A DNA stretch of 64,000 nucleotides from assembly GCA_019454045.1 (NCBI GenBank), contig SKCR01037630.1, positions 38,311 to 102,310 of the forward strand. The letters run 5' to 3'. The notes below the pieces were generated by a model. That model made no database searches, was not told where the DNA came from, and saw nothing but the letters and a program-made list of their open reading frames with translations. The stretch is from Zanthoxylum bungeanum (Eukaryota; Streptophyta; Magnoliopsida; Sapindales; Rutaceae). Shown piece by piece: positions 1 through 12,419 of this stretch (positions are counted from its first letter, which is position 1; each line of letters begins with the position of its first letter). Made by a program: the position numbers and the translations under genes.

Positions 1-1030
1 TTTAATACTTTAGCCGATCTGTTTGTCTATTTCGTGTCGAAACTGTAAAAGATTTCGATTTGTGTTCTTCAAAAGAAACACATAACCATAACGCGATGCC
101 ACATCCGTATAGGTCACGAAATATTCATATCCACCTCTAGCCTAGCAAGAAATGGGCCCACTTGCTTCACTATGAACTAGGGCTAACAAATATGTGGCTT
201 TTACACTTTTACCGAGTAAATGTGTTTTAGGCACTTTGCCCAATAAACTAGATTCGTAGACTTTATTTGAATAGAATCAAATTAGTCCAAGTACCCACTC
301 TTCAAAAGTGTGGATATACGAGTCTTGTTTAATTATGTCCCAGACAACAACGCCACAATATGATTCTCCTGATCAAATCAGTTCGAGCTATTTGTTTAAA
401 ATATAAATTCTGTTATTCACATCTAATTTGTATATCTCAATATAATCTTTATATAATAAAACACCTTAGTGTTGTAGAATATAAAGGTTCACCCGCAGCG
501 GGTTAAACACTGATACAGAGATAATGTTTCTAGTCAAACTAGTTACATTATAACAGCTTCCTAATTCAAGTACGTACCCAAAGGTAGTTCCTAAACTTAG
601 GTATCTACAGTTAAAACAGCGACTTTCGTCCCGTTTCCAATTCGCAGATAAATCTCAATTGAAGTCAGTATCCTGCTCATAGCAGATTCTGAACATCAAT
701 ATTTATATATATCACACTAAGTATCTAAAATCCAATTTTAATACTAGTAGTGAATATATTTATGACAAACACATTTGAAGTCGGAGCCTTGCTCATTCTT
801 CAATTCCTTCATGTCTGCTTTGACCAAACGGTAGTCACGCTTTTCCGCGATCCCGTTTGCCATATTTAGGCAGATATTTTAGGATATGTCATTTATCTTC
901 CTAGAAGATTATAATGATTTTGCCTTTGCCCTTTTCAACACTCCAGAAGCCTTTGGCCAAGCCTCAGATTTCTAGAATATCAAGGTAAGGTGCGCCTTGC
1001 GCTACTTGCCTAATTGCAAAGTTTGACTTT
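1..1030 (-). pseudogene. Decayed gag-protease-integrase segment of Copia B2
   Basis: On the minus strand this stretch matches the same region of B1 (12410-13440) and F (62841-63910). It holds remnants of the gag zinc-knuckle linker (about 780-970), the protease region and the pre-integrase region (about 250-480). No long open frame survives, and stops and frameshifts are frequent. The rest of pol would lie left of position 1. It is not functional. Domain identity rests on alignment to the better copies in B1 and F rather than on intact motifs. Confidence 0.6.
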
Positions 1031-1894
1031 GTCTCCTTGAGAATAGTCATTAATTCTCCAAGAATTATTCATTGCAATTTAGTACTTCTAAAATCTAAAG
1101 ATAGATTTATGAAGATCCTTCAATTTCATTATCATACTTTAAGGATCTAATACTTAGTTCTGATTCAGAAATTAAGGAGTCTACTATGACAAGCTAAATG
1201 GATTAAGCACTTAAGTTATCATCACATAAATCTTCCAAAGATTATGCTCTACTATTTGCTTAACTCCGGGCTTAGGCTTAATATGTTATTTTATCCAATA
1301 AAGTAACTTATTAGTTTCCAGGACCATCTTGAAATTTTTCCCAATTTAAAAATTAAATCATTTAAATACATTTTCCCTAGGATTATGTCTTAAATGTCAA
1401 TCTTACAATTATATCTTGATTTTAATAGTCCAACTATTTAATCAACGATTTCGGTACTATTTATTATAATGATTACAATAGTCCAACTATTTAATCAACT
1501 ATAAATTTAATAGATTAAAATCAATTATATTGATTACTATAATCCAATTATAAAATCAACTATAAATGAATAGTTTGAATATAGTCCAACTATTTATTAA
1601 AAAACAACATTTAAATATTAGTCCAACTAACATTTAATTGACGAATGATATTTGTTTGAGCGCGTATAGCAAGTAATTAAACAAATATTGCAAATTCAAT
1701 TCTTGCCTCCCACTATTTTTTGGCGAGCCTCTAACCCTCTGTCGAGTACTCGGGAAACCGTGTTTCCTAGTGGGCCAGGATCTCGTTAAATATCACACAA
1801 TCTTGACTTTGGCCAACAAATTGTATGATAATTAACTAGGTAGATCTCTAAGATCGATTGGATCAAATCCAATTCCTAGATCCGGTAGGGGGAC
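1031..1894 (-). other. Non-coding part of Copia B2 body
   Basis: This AT-rich internal sequence lies between the gag remnant and the solo LTR insertion. It is the inverted counterpart of 11530-12410 in B1, with repeated short 'ATTATAGTTGATT'-like blocks around 1430-1620. There is no credible open frame. Bases 1890-1894 (GGGAC) are the left target duplication of the solo LTR. Confidence 0.7.
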
Positions 1895-3993
1895 TGATGA
1901 GCGGAAAATATATCAATATTTACCGCCCCTTTAACTTAATATTTTATTTAGTTTCTCGGGTTTAATGAACTTTTTGATGTGTTTTAGTTTATTTTGCAGA
2001 TAAAATAATATCGGGTCTCAATGAAATCATTTAGGATGAATATGGGTCAAATAATGGCAATTATTGGACTTGATATTTTAATTTTGGAGATTGGAAACTT
2101 GAAAGGGCGTTTTGACGAAGTGCAGTTTTGGAAATTCCAGTTTTACGCATCTGTCGTATTTTGGGCATAACGTTTTACTCAGATATCGGATTGAGCTGAT
2201 TCAAGTTCCAGATTAAAGAAGACTCAAAGATCTACAACTTTTAAAGACAAAATAATTTCGAATTCGGAAGATGTCATGCCCGAAATTGATGAACTATCCA
2301 GAAGTGTGTGGTGTGTAATTATTAAAAGTCATTATCAATCATTTTCAAAGCAAAATTAATTAATAAATAATTAATAAAAATTATCAAATCACCACCCAAC
2401 AAGATAAGCAATTATTGGAGCAATTATGGATTTGGTGGAGTAATTAGTGGAGAAATTAATAATGGATTTGGTGGAGAATTTGATGGATGATTTGATGGTG
2501 GCAAAATTTTGCCTATAAATACCAAGCCATTTCATTTGTAAAATTCATACTTTCTTCTTTGAAATTCTTAATGAATAAATAAGAAGATTGTATCTAGTTT
2601 AGTTATTTACAGTTTTTAGTAATTAATTTTCACTTTCGCACTTTCTTTTCTTTACTTTTCAGTTTTTACTTTCCGCAATTTACTTTTACGCACAACATTT
2701 TCTTTCTTTACTTTTGCAGTTTTTATTTTTCAAGCAATGAGGAGGTAATTCTCCTTTGCTGGGGTGAAAGGTAAAGCTTTTATTATTACTATTTAGATTA
2801 ATCTCCCTTAATTATAATATAAAAACTATTTAAAACCTGACTTAAAAAGGGATACCGCTATATTGGTCGGTTGGTAATTAATTATAAATTGGTTTTAACC
2901 TGACTTAATATGGATACCGCCTGGTTGGTCGGTTGGTAATTAATTATTAATTTGACTTAATCAGGATACTGCCTATATGGCTGGTTAGTAATTATCACGC
3001 AAAGTTAATATATTATATTAAGGGAGATATCTAAAATAGTAGTAATAAAAGTTGATCCTCTAACCCCAGCATTCTCTTTTATTATACTTTTACTTTATTT
3101 AATTTCAACAATTACTTTCAGTAATTTATTTTTAATTTTTTTTACTTTTTACTTTTTACTTTTTACTTTATTTACTTTTCAGCAATTTACTTTTCAGTAT
3201 TTAATTTTCAGCAATTTACTTTATGTCTTTTATTTTATTTAAGTTTTTACTACCCGTAAATATGTGTCGTAACTAAGCCAGTTATCTGGGGTTGTGATGA
3301 ATTTCAATATCACTGTTTTAAAAGGGTTAGATTATAGTTGGGTAATTTAAAGATTTATTTATTGAGTCTTAATCTAATGCTTTTTATTAACTGGCCATTA
3401 ATAAAATTGATTAGGTAAACTTAAAATGAACTAGACATAGGGATTTTAGGTTTAAGACCTTAGACTTAATAGCCCACGATCTTCCTTGAGGATGGATAAC
3501 CCTTTAATAGATTTCCTTACAGGATAGGAATATACCTGTCGGGCGGGGGTAGCCATAATTGGAACTTAAAGTTAATGAATCCAGATAATTTGGTTGACAT
3601 AGACATATGGTTCAATTGGGTTAAACTGGGTATTTGTGTCTGACCATCGACAGAGGCTTACACATAATTTAGTGTTCCAGGTTAATAAATCAATATATTA
3701 CCCAACTTTAAGATAACCACTTCATCTTTAAAATGATATTGGAAGAAATCACAACCCTAGATAGTTTTTAATATTAAATTTTCTTAAAATCTACTTTCGA
3801 ACAATGTTATTTACTTATTTTTAAATTTAGAATCGTCACCATTTCAAATCAATCAAACAACCTGTTAGATACTAGTAATCATTTGACCTCATAAAATTAA
3901 TAGATTAGATATTAAGTCCTCGTGGGATCGATATTTTTATACTACTTGAACGATACGTGCGCTTGCGTTATACGTGTGTGTTTACGCCGGTCA
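1895..3993 (+). mobile_element. Solo LTR of the LOG-carrying Ty3 family (older subfamily)
   Basis: The LTR starts TGATGAGCGGAAAATATATC, ends ACGCCGGTCA, and is flanked on both sides by GGGAC (1890-1894 and 3994-3998). It matches the 3' LTR at 19362-21380 along its length and matches the ends of the minus-strand LTRs at 33957-48386. The uninterrupted site is visible in the related element B1, near 11540-11555 on the opposite strand, where the flanks join without the LTR. No internal sequence remains, as expected after LTR-LTR recombination. It contains three ~60-bp degenerate tandem units around 2835-2995 sharing a 'GGATACCGCC' core and 'GGTTGGTAATTA'. Confidence 0.93.
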
Positions 3994-3998
3994 GGGAC

Positions 3999-5845
3999 TT
4001 CCAAGTCCGAAACATATATCTTATATATGCCAATACATCCAATGTATTACCTAACCTTTTTCCTCTGAATCAACTAAGCCTTGGCTTTGGCACAACAAAC
4101 TTAGTGATCCCAGTTAAGCGCGACCCATTGACCGTAGAAAGCTTCGTAATCAATGTTGATGGACAAGAAGTGGTCTTGACTTTGGCCAACAAACCAAAAC
4201 TTGGACAAGACACCAATATGGAACAAAGCTCTCGTGATTCAAACACATCCTCGACGGATAAAGGCCTTGACTTTGGCCAACAAGCCAATGCCAGTCTCGG
4301 ATCTTGAGTGAGAATCACTCAATGGAAGGAAAGACGCTTAATATTTTGCGAGGGTTTTTCGAGTGCTAATTGGCAACCAATTTATTATCTTTGTTAAGGT
4401 CTCATCATCATACACCCTTAAACATGCATTCTAAATACATAATAAAGCGCGTATAAATAAAATAATAATGATATATGGATGGATACTTTACACATTGATC
4501 CTAGATCAAATCTCTCACTTTCTCTCTCCCGCTAGCACAATATTTGCTTCTACCCGTTACACTACACTTCTAAGTAAACCTTATTTACATTGAGGGGAAT
4601 AGGTGAGAAGAGAAATACAAAGAATAAAGAGGTGATAAGGCTGGACACGCAGGTCCAATTTAATAAATTCCAAATTTATTACAACAATTTCTAAAATTGC
4701 CCCACCCATCTAATATCCATCCGATATACATTATTCATGCATCGCAACCATGTATTCACACAAGCATGTTATCAATCAATCTAATCAAATTAATTAATCT
4801 GATAATTAGTGATCATCCAATGTTCAAACAAAAATTTGATTTTGCTCGAGTCAAACTCGTTTTGCGAATAAGTACTTAAAGTACGAATTCTAGAATTAAA
4901 TTAAACTACATAATTAAATCCAATTCAATTTGTATTTAATTATTATTCTCTATTTAATTCCAAATTAAATACTACACTTTATAAACGAACCTATACGACT
5001 TAAATTCCAAATTTAATCGTTACGGGTCTCAAAGCCCGATTAACGTCCAACGTTAATTCAATTAAAGTCCAATGAGCTTTTAATTAATTTCTTTAAGGCG
5101 TGGACTTTTGGTCAACTCGGGTCAAACCGAATAACCAAAATCCAATCCGGGAATTACCCATAAGCCTAGAAATCAATTTAGGCCCATTAGGCCCAATTAA
5201 ACTTTAAGGGTCCATTAGTCGCATTTGGGCTTTATGGAGGTGGTTTTGGGCCCAATTGGATCCAATCCATTTGGCCTAAACCTAACTTGGTACAACCAAG
5301 CCCAATAAGCCCAATTACAACACAACAAGCTCAAATCCAATTTAAGGCCCAATTAATTAAACCACAAAATTCCATATTTCATATTTAATTAACCAAAGTG
5401 TATTACACAGTTAATTACCCAATTAACATTTCTAAAACATTAATTAGCCTAATTAATCTTGCTCAATTACATCAATAGTGTCTAACACATTTTGATCAAA
5501 AATCAAACCCATTCATGCTTCTTTATGTCTCGGCAATATTGGGGATTTTATGTCCGATTCAAATTCAATCCAATTAATTCCACAATCGACATTAAATCAT
5601 ATTCTCGAATGATTTCCAACACATCAATGATCAAAAATCAAAAATCCCAAGACATTACAGGGCTCAACCATTCGGCCAACACAACAATTTGGGGAAAAAT
5701 GATCCAATCACAATTTCTTGAAATTGATCCAATCAATCTTCAATTCAACATCAATTAAGCATATTCAATCAAACAATTTAATTAATTCATGCTCAAAATC
5801 AATTTACCCAAATTTTAAGCGCTAAACTTTTTCATGCTTTTCCTT
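3999..5845 (-). other. 5' leader of Copia B2
   Basis: This is the untranslated leader of B2 between its PBS and the solo LTR. It corresponds to 9719-11550 in B1 and 29618-31410 in C, in reverse. It contains degenerate ~90-bp units bearing the 13-base core CTTTGGCCAACAA (about 4183 and 4268). No sense gag frame is visible. The only frame of note is antisense to the element (see 4021-4307). Confidence 0.75.
4021..4307 (+). CDS. Candidate antisense ORF in the Copia B leader (copy B2)
   Basis: This frame runs antisense to its host element and stays open to the stop at 4305-4307. The upstream part of the open frame (from 3957) lies in the solo LTR and cannot be original. The readable peptide includes VIPVKRDPLTVESF and INVDGQEVVLTLANK. 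Equivalent antisense frames with conservative changes occur in C (31202-31405, minus) and in damaged form in B1 (11272-11454, minus). No family is recognised. It may be an open frame kept by chance in a repeat, but the same peptide persists in three diverged copies. No function is claimed. Confidence 0.3.
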
Positions 5846-5857
5846 GCTCTGATACCA
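5846..5857 (-). promoter_or_regulatory. Primer-binding site, initiator tRNA-Met type (Copia B2)
   Basis: On the minus strand this reads TGGTATCAGAGC, the standard plant copia PBS complementary to the 3' end of initiator tRNA-Met. It lies one base inside the LTR end CAACA at 5859. Confidence 0.93.
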
Positions 5858-5858
5858 T

Positions 5859-7719
5859 TGTTGGAGTTTGCTAAGGTCCCAAGGATCAATAAACAAGCAT
5901 GAACATGTGTGAATACATACGAGGAGTTGCGGAATACTCACATCGATCGGTTGAGCGACGCGAGAGGCAACAAAAAAATTTCTCTCTTTTCTGCCCACTG
6001 GACTGCTCAACAGTTTCTATTTTGGCCTCCTCCATTTCGGCTTCAAGCTTCAAGAATCAAGCTCCAAGCTTCGTCAAACGATTCCCGGCTCATTGGTGGA
6101 CTTCCCTATCACCTTCGCATGTCTCTCGGAGTGCTAGCTCTCTTGATTTTTGCCACAAAAATCAAGCACTTGCTTCCCATTGCTCTCGGCATTTCCCAGA
6201 AACAGAAGAACAATTTGGCATGTTGGCAAATGAAAGAGAAGAAATAAATGGCTCCTTAACGTGAGTAAAGAGAGAGAATGAAAAGAAAAATGTGTATTAG
6301 TTTGTTAATTTCCAAAATCAATTAATATACCATTTTTCAATTACAAAAGTCAAAGGCAAATAACAATTAAATGCCTTCCAACTACCATATCACTATTCAC
6401 ATCATTCAAGTTGTCAAGTCACATCACTCAAAGTGACAAGTGATTTGACGCTTGATGCGACTAGCGATTTGACGCTTGATTTACCTTACGTGCCACACTC
6501 GAATTCTAAATGCGAATAGGCTCGCAACAATCCCGGCTCGGGTTCGCTAATTCCAATTAATGAATTTTCCGTTGCGACACAATTAAATGATTATGCCTAG
6601 CAAAGTCACTATTCACATCGCTAATGAATTAATTCTAAATTAACTCGTTCGTCCAAATTAAAATCTAATTTCAATTCCGCGTCGAAATCCAATTTCGTTT
6701 AATATATCGAATATATTAATGTATCGATTAATTCCAAATTAATCGTTCTCTCACTTTTATTGATATTTTATCCCAGATAAAATATCTCCGTAATAATCCC
6801 AGATTAATTTTCTCTCTCAGCTAATTAATCCCAGATTAATTAAAAGTACGAGTCATACGTCATCGGTGAATCTTTGGGAAGCGACCCATGAGATCCCCAG
6901 ATATGTTGGCAGTAAATTCGGTTGTCGGACTATCCGAATACTTAAGTACCTCATACTACGTTTGTACCAATTTACAAGACAAGGTTGGCTTCTAGCAAAG
7001 CGCCATGCCTACCCAATTCTCCAGAAATATCCTTACAAGAATAAAGGATCTATATCAGGCGTAGTATACGTAGTATTGCGTATTTCGATCCAGCATCGGA
7101 TGATCACATGCAGGGCCTGGGGCTGGTACAGTGTCTGTCCCGTACGAAGCATATATCGAATTACGAGCAACTAGTCTCTTTAATATCGGATAATCATGAC
7201 CAAGTCATATTATCCCGATGGTTGCAACCTTTTTGGAGAACCAGTTTTGTATCCCTACGCGGTCATCATCTCCATATGACTGGAGTGACACTTCCGTCTT
7301 GACATCACACCCAACACATTACGATTCTCAATATACCCAGCATAGGCGTACACAGAACCTGTTAAAGCCCTAGATGACCACAACCAAAGTATATTGATTG
7401 TCATAAGTATTAGCGGTGCAAGTCTCAGGTTAAGACCAAATACACCTACCCTGATTTCGGACTTCCATAGACACATAGTCATACTACCAATGGAATTCTA
7501 AGGGGGTCTATCCAGAGTGAAGCTATTTCCCGTACCATCGGTAAAACACAACCTCCTATTACACTTGCATGAGTATCCTATACCCAAATATATGAGAACT
7601 ATGTCGTTGTGCCCTCACAACGCGCACAAGTGTAATACTAGTCTTTTACGTATTCATCGATGTCCAATCTCGATAATACTCTGACTAGGGATATTTAATG
7701 ATTTATCATTCGTGGACTG
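5859..7719 (-). repeat. Copia B2 5' LTR, first part
   Basis: This is the U5-side 1.86 kb of the B2 LTR. It ends abruptly at 7719, where B1 is inserted. The missing first ~180 bp of the LTR are found at 17433-17611. The LTR contains the hairpin series described for 16400-16681, here around 6640-6850. The short open frames inside (for example 5899-6264 and 6866-7174) are not supported as genes. Confidence 0.9.
7715..7719. repeat. Target-site duplication GACTG, left copy (Copia B1)
   Basis: GACTG precedes the B1 5' LTR and recurs at 17428-17432 after the 3' LTR. Removing B1 and one copy restores the continuous B-family LTR sequence. Confidence 0.93.
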
Positions 7720-9701
7720 GGTTGGACAATTATGACCCATAGCGTCACTATTTGTACAGATCCTGGTGTTGTTGTACAAATTAACTATGTGACAAAAGAG
7801 ATTGCACTCTTATCATTTGTGATTAGATCACCTAGATATATAAATGATATGAGGTCCTTGTGATTTGTTCCTGGATGGAGAATGATATGAGACAGTATCA
7901 GTCCACGAAGGATAAATCATTAAATATTCATAGTCAGAGTATTATCGAGATGGGACATCGATAAATACGTAAAAGACTAGTATTACACTTGTGCGCGTTG
8001 TAGGGAACAACGGCATAGTTCTCATATATTTGGGTGTAGGATACTCATGCAAGTGTAATAGGAGGTTGTGTTTTACCGATGGTACGGGAAACAGCTTCGC
8101 TCTGGATAGATCCCCTCAGAATTCCATTGGTAGTATGACTATGTGTCTATGGAAGTCCAAAATCAGGGGGTAGATGAGTATTGGTCTTAACCTGAGACTT
8201 GCACCGCTAATACTTGCGACAATCAATATACTTTGGTTGGGTCGTCCAGGGCTTTAACAGGTTATGTGTACGCCAATACTGGGTATATTGAGAATCGTAG
8301 TGTGTTGGGTGTGATGTCAAGATGGAAGTGTCACTCCAGTCATATGGATATGATGGTCACGTAGGATACGGGACTGGTTCTCTTAAATGCTGCAGCTATC
8401 GGGATAAAATGACAAGGTCATGTTTATCCGATTATAGAGACTAGTCACCAGACATCCGACATGTGCTTCGTACGGGGCAGACACAATTCCAGCCCCAGGC
8501 CTAGCACGTGATCATCCGATACTGGACAAAAATACGCAATACTATGTATACTAAGCCTGATATAGATCCTTTATTCCTGTAAGGATATTTCCGGAGAATT
8601 GGGTAGGCATGGCGCTTTGCTAGAGGCCAACCTTGTCTTGTAAATCGGTAAAATGTAGTACGAGGTACTTACGTGTTCGGATAGTCCGACGACCGAATTT
8701 ACTGCCAATATATCCGGGGATCTCATGGGTCGCTTCCCAAAGATTCACCGATGACGTATGACTCGCACTCTAAATTAATCTGGGATTAATTGCAGAGATA
8801 TTTTATCTGGGATAAAATATCATTTAAAGAGAGATAACGATTAATTTGGAATTAATCGATTAATTAATATATTTGGTATATTAAATGAAATTAGATTTCG
8901 ACGCGGAATTGAAATTAGATTTTAATTCGGGTGAACGAATTATTTAGAATTTATTCTTTAGTGACATGAATAGTGATTTCACTAGGCGTAATCATTTAAT
9001 TACGACGCAACGGAAAATTCGTTAATTTGAATTAGCGAACCCAAGCCCGAGAGTATTTGCGAGCGCATTCACATTTCGAATTCGAGTGCGGCACGCAAGT
9101 CAAATCAAGCGTCAAATCGCTAGTCGCATCAAGCGTCAAATCATTAGTCACTTTGTGTGATGTGACTTGACAACTTGATGGATTGAGTGATGGAAGTGGT
9201 TGGTGCCATTATTATTTGACTTTTTGAAAGGAAAATGCACATGAAATGCATTTGAAATTCAAGGAGTGTATAAGATACACAAATTTCACAAACCAACAGA
9301 CTCTCTTCTCTTCCTCACCTCCCTCTCCTTCACGCCCTTGGGGCATTATTTTCTGTTTTCTGGTTTTGAAACCGTGAGCAGTAAAGGGAAGCTAGAGTGG
9401 GTTTTGTGGCAAAATCACAAGTGTTAGCACACTTACGAGACTTGCGAAGGTGATAGGGAAGTCCTCCCATGAGCTGGGAATCAATGACGAAGCTTGGAGC
9501 TTGGTTTCTTGTTGATCGAAGGCCAACCAGTGAGCTTGGACAGTGAACTGCAGACGCCAAACAGTGAGCATAAATTCATTTTTTGTTCGTCAAAGCCATC
9601 GTTTCAAACCGATCAATGTAAGTATTCCGCAACTTCTCGATGTATTATTCACACATGTTTCATGCTTATTATTGATCTTGGGACCTTAATAGAAACCAAC
9701 A
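7720..9701 (+). repeat. Copia B1 5' LTR
   Basis: A 1,982-bp LTR. Its first base is G instead of the canonical T (GGTTGG instead of TGTTGG), and it ends CAACA or ACCAACA before the PBS. It is nearly collinear with the 3' LTR at 15444-17427. It contains the TGG-loop hairpin series (8773-8858) and short direct repeats TCAAGCGTCAAATC around 9105-9140. Confidence 0.93.
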
Positions 9702-9702
9702 A

Positions 9703-9718
9703 TGGCATCTAGAGCAGG
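9703..9718 (+). promoter_or_regulatory. Degenerate primer-binding site (Copia B1)
   Basis: TGGCATCTAGAGCAGG begins one base after the LTR end. It is recognisable as TGGTATCAGAGC with a T-to-C change and an inserted T. Confidence 0.8.
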
Positions 9719-12410
9719 TTTGAGCATGAAAAGTTTAGGGCTTAAAATTTGGGTAAAATTGATTTTGAGCATATTTGGATGAAATTGGATGTTTGAGTAT
9801 GCTTATTGATGATAACATGGTGTTATGCATTGTCAATTTGATGAATTTTGAATTGGACAAATTTCCCCAATTGACTTAGCTTGGCCAAAGTCCACTTGCC
9901 CTAATTGTCTTGGATTTTGATTTTTGATTCATTGGATGTGTTGGAATCATTTGGGGATATTGATTTATGTTGAATTGAATTTAATTGGATTGAATTTGAT
10001 TTGGACAAATAATTCCCCATGGCGAGACATGTAGCATTATAATTGGGTTTGATTTTAATCAAATGTGTTGGACACTAATGATGTAAAGAGCATGATTAAT
10101 TAGGCTAATTGGTATTTTGGAAATGTTAATTGGATAATTATTATGTATGCACTTTTGGTAATTAAATTGGAAATTTGGAATTGGCAATTTTAATTGAATT
10201 GGGCTTAAAATTGGATTTGGGCTTGTTATGTGTAATTGGGCTTGTTGGGCTTTGTTGTATCAAGTTGGGTTTAGGAAAAATTGGTTGGATCCAATTAGGC
10301 CCAAAACAGCATCCATAAAGCCCAATGCGACTTAATGGACCTTTAAAGTTTAATTGGGCCTAATTGGCCTAAATTGATTTCTAGGCTTATGGGGTAATTC
10401 CCGATAGGATTTTGGTAATCGGTTTGACCCGAGTTGACCAAAAGTCCACGCCTTAAGAAATTAATTAAAAGCCCATTGGACTTTAATTAAATTGACGTTG
10501 GACGTTAATCGGGCTTTGAGACCCGTTGTGATTAAATTTGGAATTTAAGTCGTAAAAGTTCATTAATAAAGTGTGATTTTAATTTGGAATTAAATAGCAA
10601 TTAGAATTAAATGCATATTGAAATGGATTTAATTATGTAGTTTAATTTAATTAATTCGAGAATTCGTACTTTGAGTACTTATTCGCAAAACGAGTTTGAC
10701 TCGAGCAAAATCAAATCGTTGTTTGAACATTGGATGATCACTAATTATCAGATTAATTAATTTGATTAGATTGATTGATAACATGCTTGTGTGAATACAT
10801 GGTTGCGATGCATGAATAATGTATATCGGATGGATATTAGATGGGTGGGACAATTTTAGAAATTGTTGTAATAAATTTGATTTATTAATTGGACCTGCGT
10901 GTCCAGCCTATTACCTCCATATTCTTTGTATTCTCTTCTCACCTATTCCCCTCAATGTAAATGAGGTTTCTTTAGAAGTGTAGTGTAACGGGTAGAAGTG
11001 ATACATGTGCTAGCGGGAGAGAGAATAGAGAGATTTGATCTAGGATCAATGTGTAAAGTATCCATCCGCATATCATTATTATTTTTCATATGCGCTTTTT
11101 ATGTGTTTAGAATGGCATGTTTAAGGGTGTATGATGATGAGACCTTAACAAAGATAATAAATTGGTTGCCAATTTGCACTCGAACAAACCCTCGTAAAAT
11201 TTAAGCGTCTTTCCTTCCATTGAGTGATTCTCACTCAAGATCCGAGACTGGCATTGGCTTGTTGGCCAAAGTCAAGGCCTTTGTCCGTCGAGATGTGTTT
11301 GAATCACGAAGGCTTTGTTCCATATGTTTTCTTGTCCAAGTTGTGGTTTGTTGGCCAAAGTCAAGACCACTTCTTGTCCATCGACATTGATACGAAGCTT
11401 TCCATGGTCAATGGTCGCGCTTACTGGGATCACTAAGTTGTTGTGCCAAGCCAAGGCTTAGCTGATTCAGAGGAAAAAGGTTAGGTAATACATTGGATGT
11501 ATTGGCATATATAAGATATATATTTCGGACTTGGATGTCCCCCTACCGGATCTAGGAATTGGATTGATCCAATCGATCTTAAGATCTACCTAGTTAATTA
11601 TCATACAATTGTTGGCCAAAGTCAAGATTGTGTGATATTAACGGGATCCTAGCCCACTAGAAACACGGTTTTCCCGAGTACTCGACAGAGGGTTAGAGGC
11701 TCGCCGAAAAATAGTGGGAGGCAAGAATTGATTTGCAATACTCGTTTAATTACTTGCCATACGCGCTCGAACAAACATCATTCGTCGTTAAAAATAAATT
11801 AAATGTTAGTTGGACTAATATTTAATTGTTGTTTTAATAATAGTTGGACTATATTCAAACTATTCATTTATAGTTGATTTTATAATTTGATTATAGTAAT
11901 CAATATAATTGATTTTAATCTATTAAATTATAGTTGATTAAATGTTGGACTATTGTAATCATTATAATAAATAGTACCTAAATCGTTGATAATAGTTGGA
12001 CTATTAAAATCAAGATAAAATGAAAGATTGACATTTAAAACATAATCCTAGGGAAATGTATTTAAATGGTTTAATTTTCAAATTGGGAATAAATTTCAGG
12101 ATGGTCCTGGAAATAATAAGTTATTTTTTTGGTAAAATAACATATTATGCCTAAGCCCGGAGTTAAGCAAATAGTCGAGCATAATCTTTGGAAGATTTAT
12201 GTGATGATAACTTAAGTGTTTAATCCATTATACTTACCGCAGTAGACTCCTTAATTTCTTAATCAGAACTAAGGATTAGATCCTTAAAGTATGATAATGA
12301 AATTGAAGGATCTTCATAAATCTATCTTTAGATTTTAGAAGTACTAATTGCAATAATAACTCTTGGAGAGTTAATGACTATCTCAAGTAGATAAAGTCAA
12401 AGTTTGCAAT
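9719..12410 (+). other. Leader of Copia B1
   Basis: About 2.7 kb of AT-rich sequence between the PBS and the first gag remnant. It is collinear with B2 (5845 down to about 1030, minus the solo LTR) and with C (29618-31410). It contains three copies of TTGTTGGCCAAAGTCAAG at 11259, 11348 and 11609; the first two belong to ~90-bp degenerate units. No sense coding frame is supported. The empty site corresponding to the B2 solo LTR lies near 11540-11555. Confidence 0.7.
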
Positions 12411-12419
12411 TAGGCAAGT

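Noticed and set aside
5899..6264. Overlapping 112- and 121-codon frames in the B2 LTR
   Set aside because: Both are antisense frames in LTR U5 sequence without counterparts of the same extent in other LTR copies.
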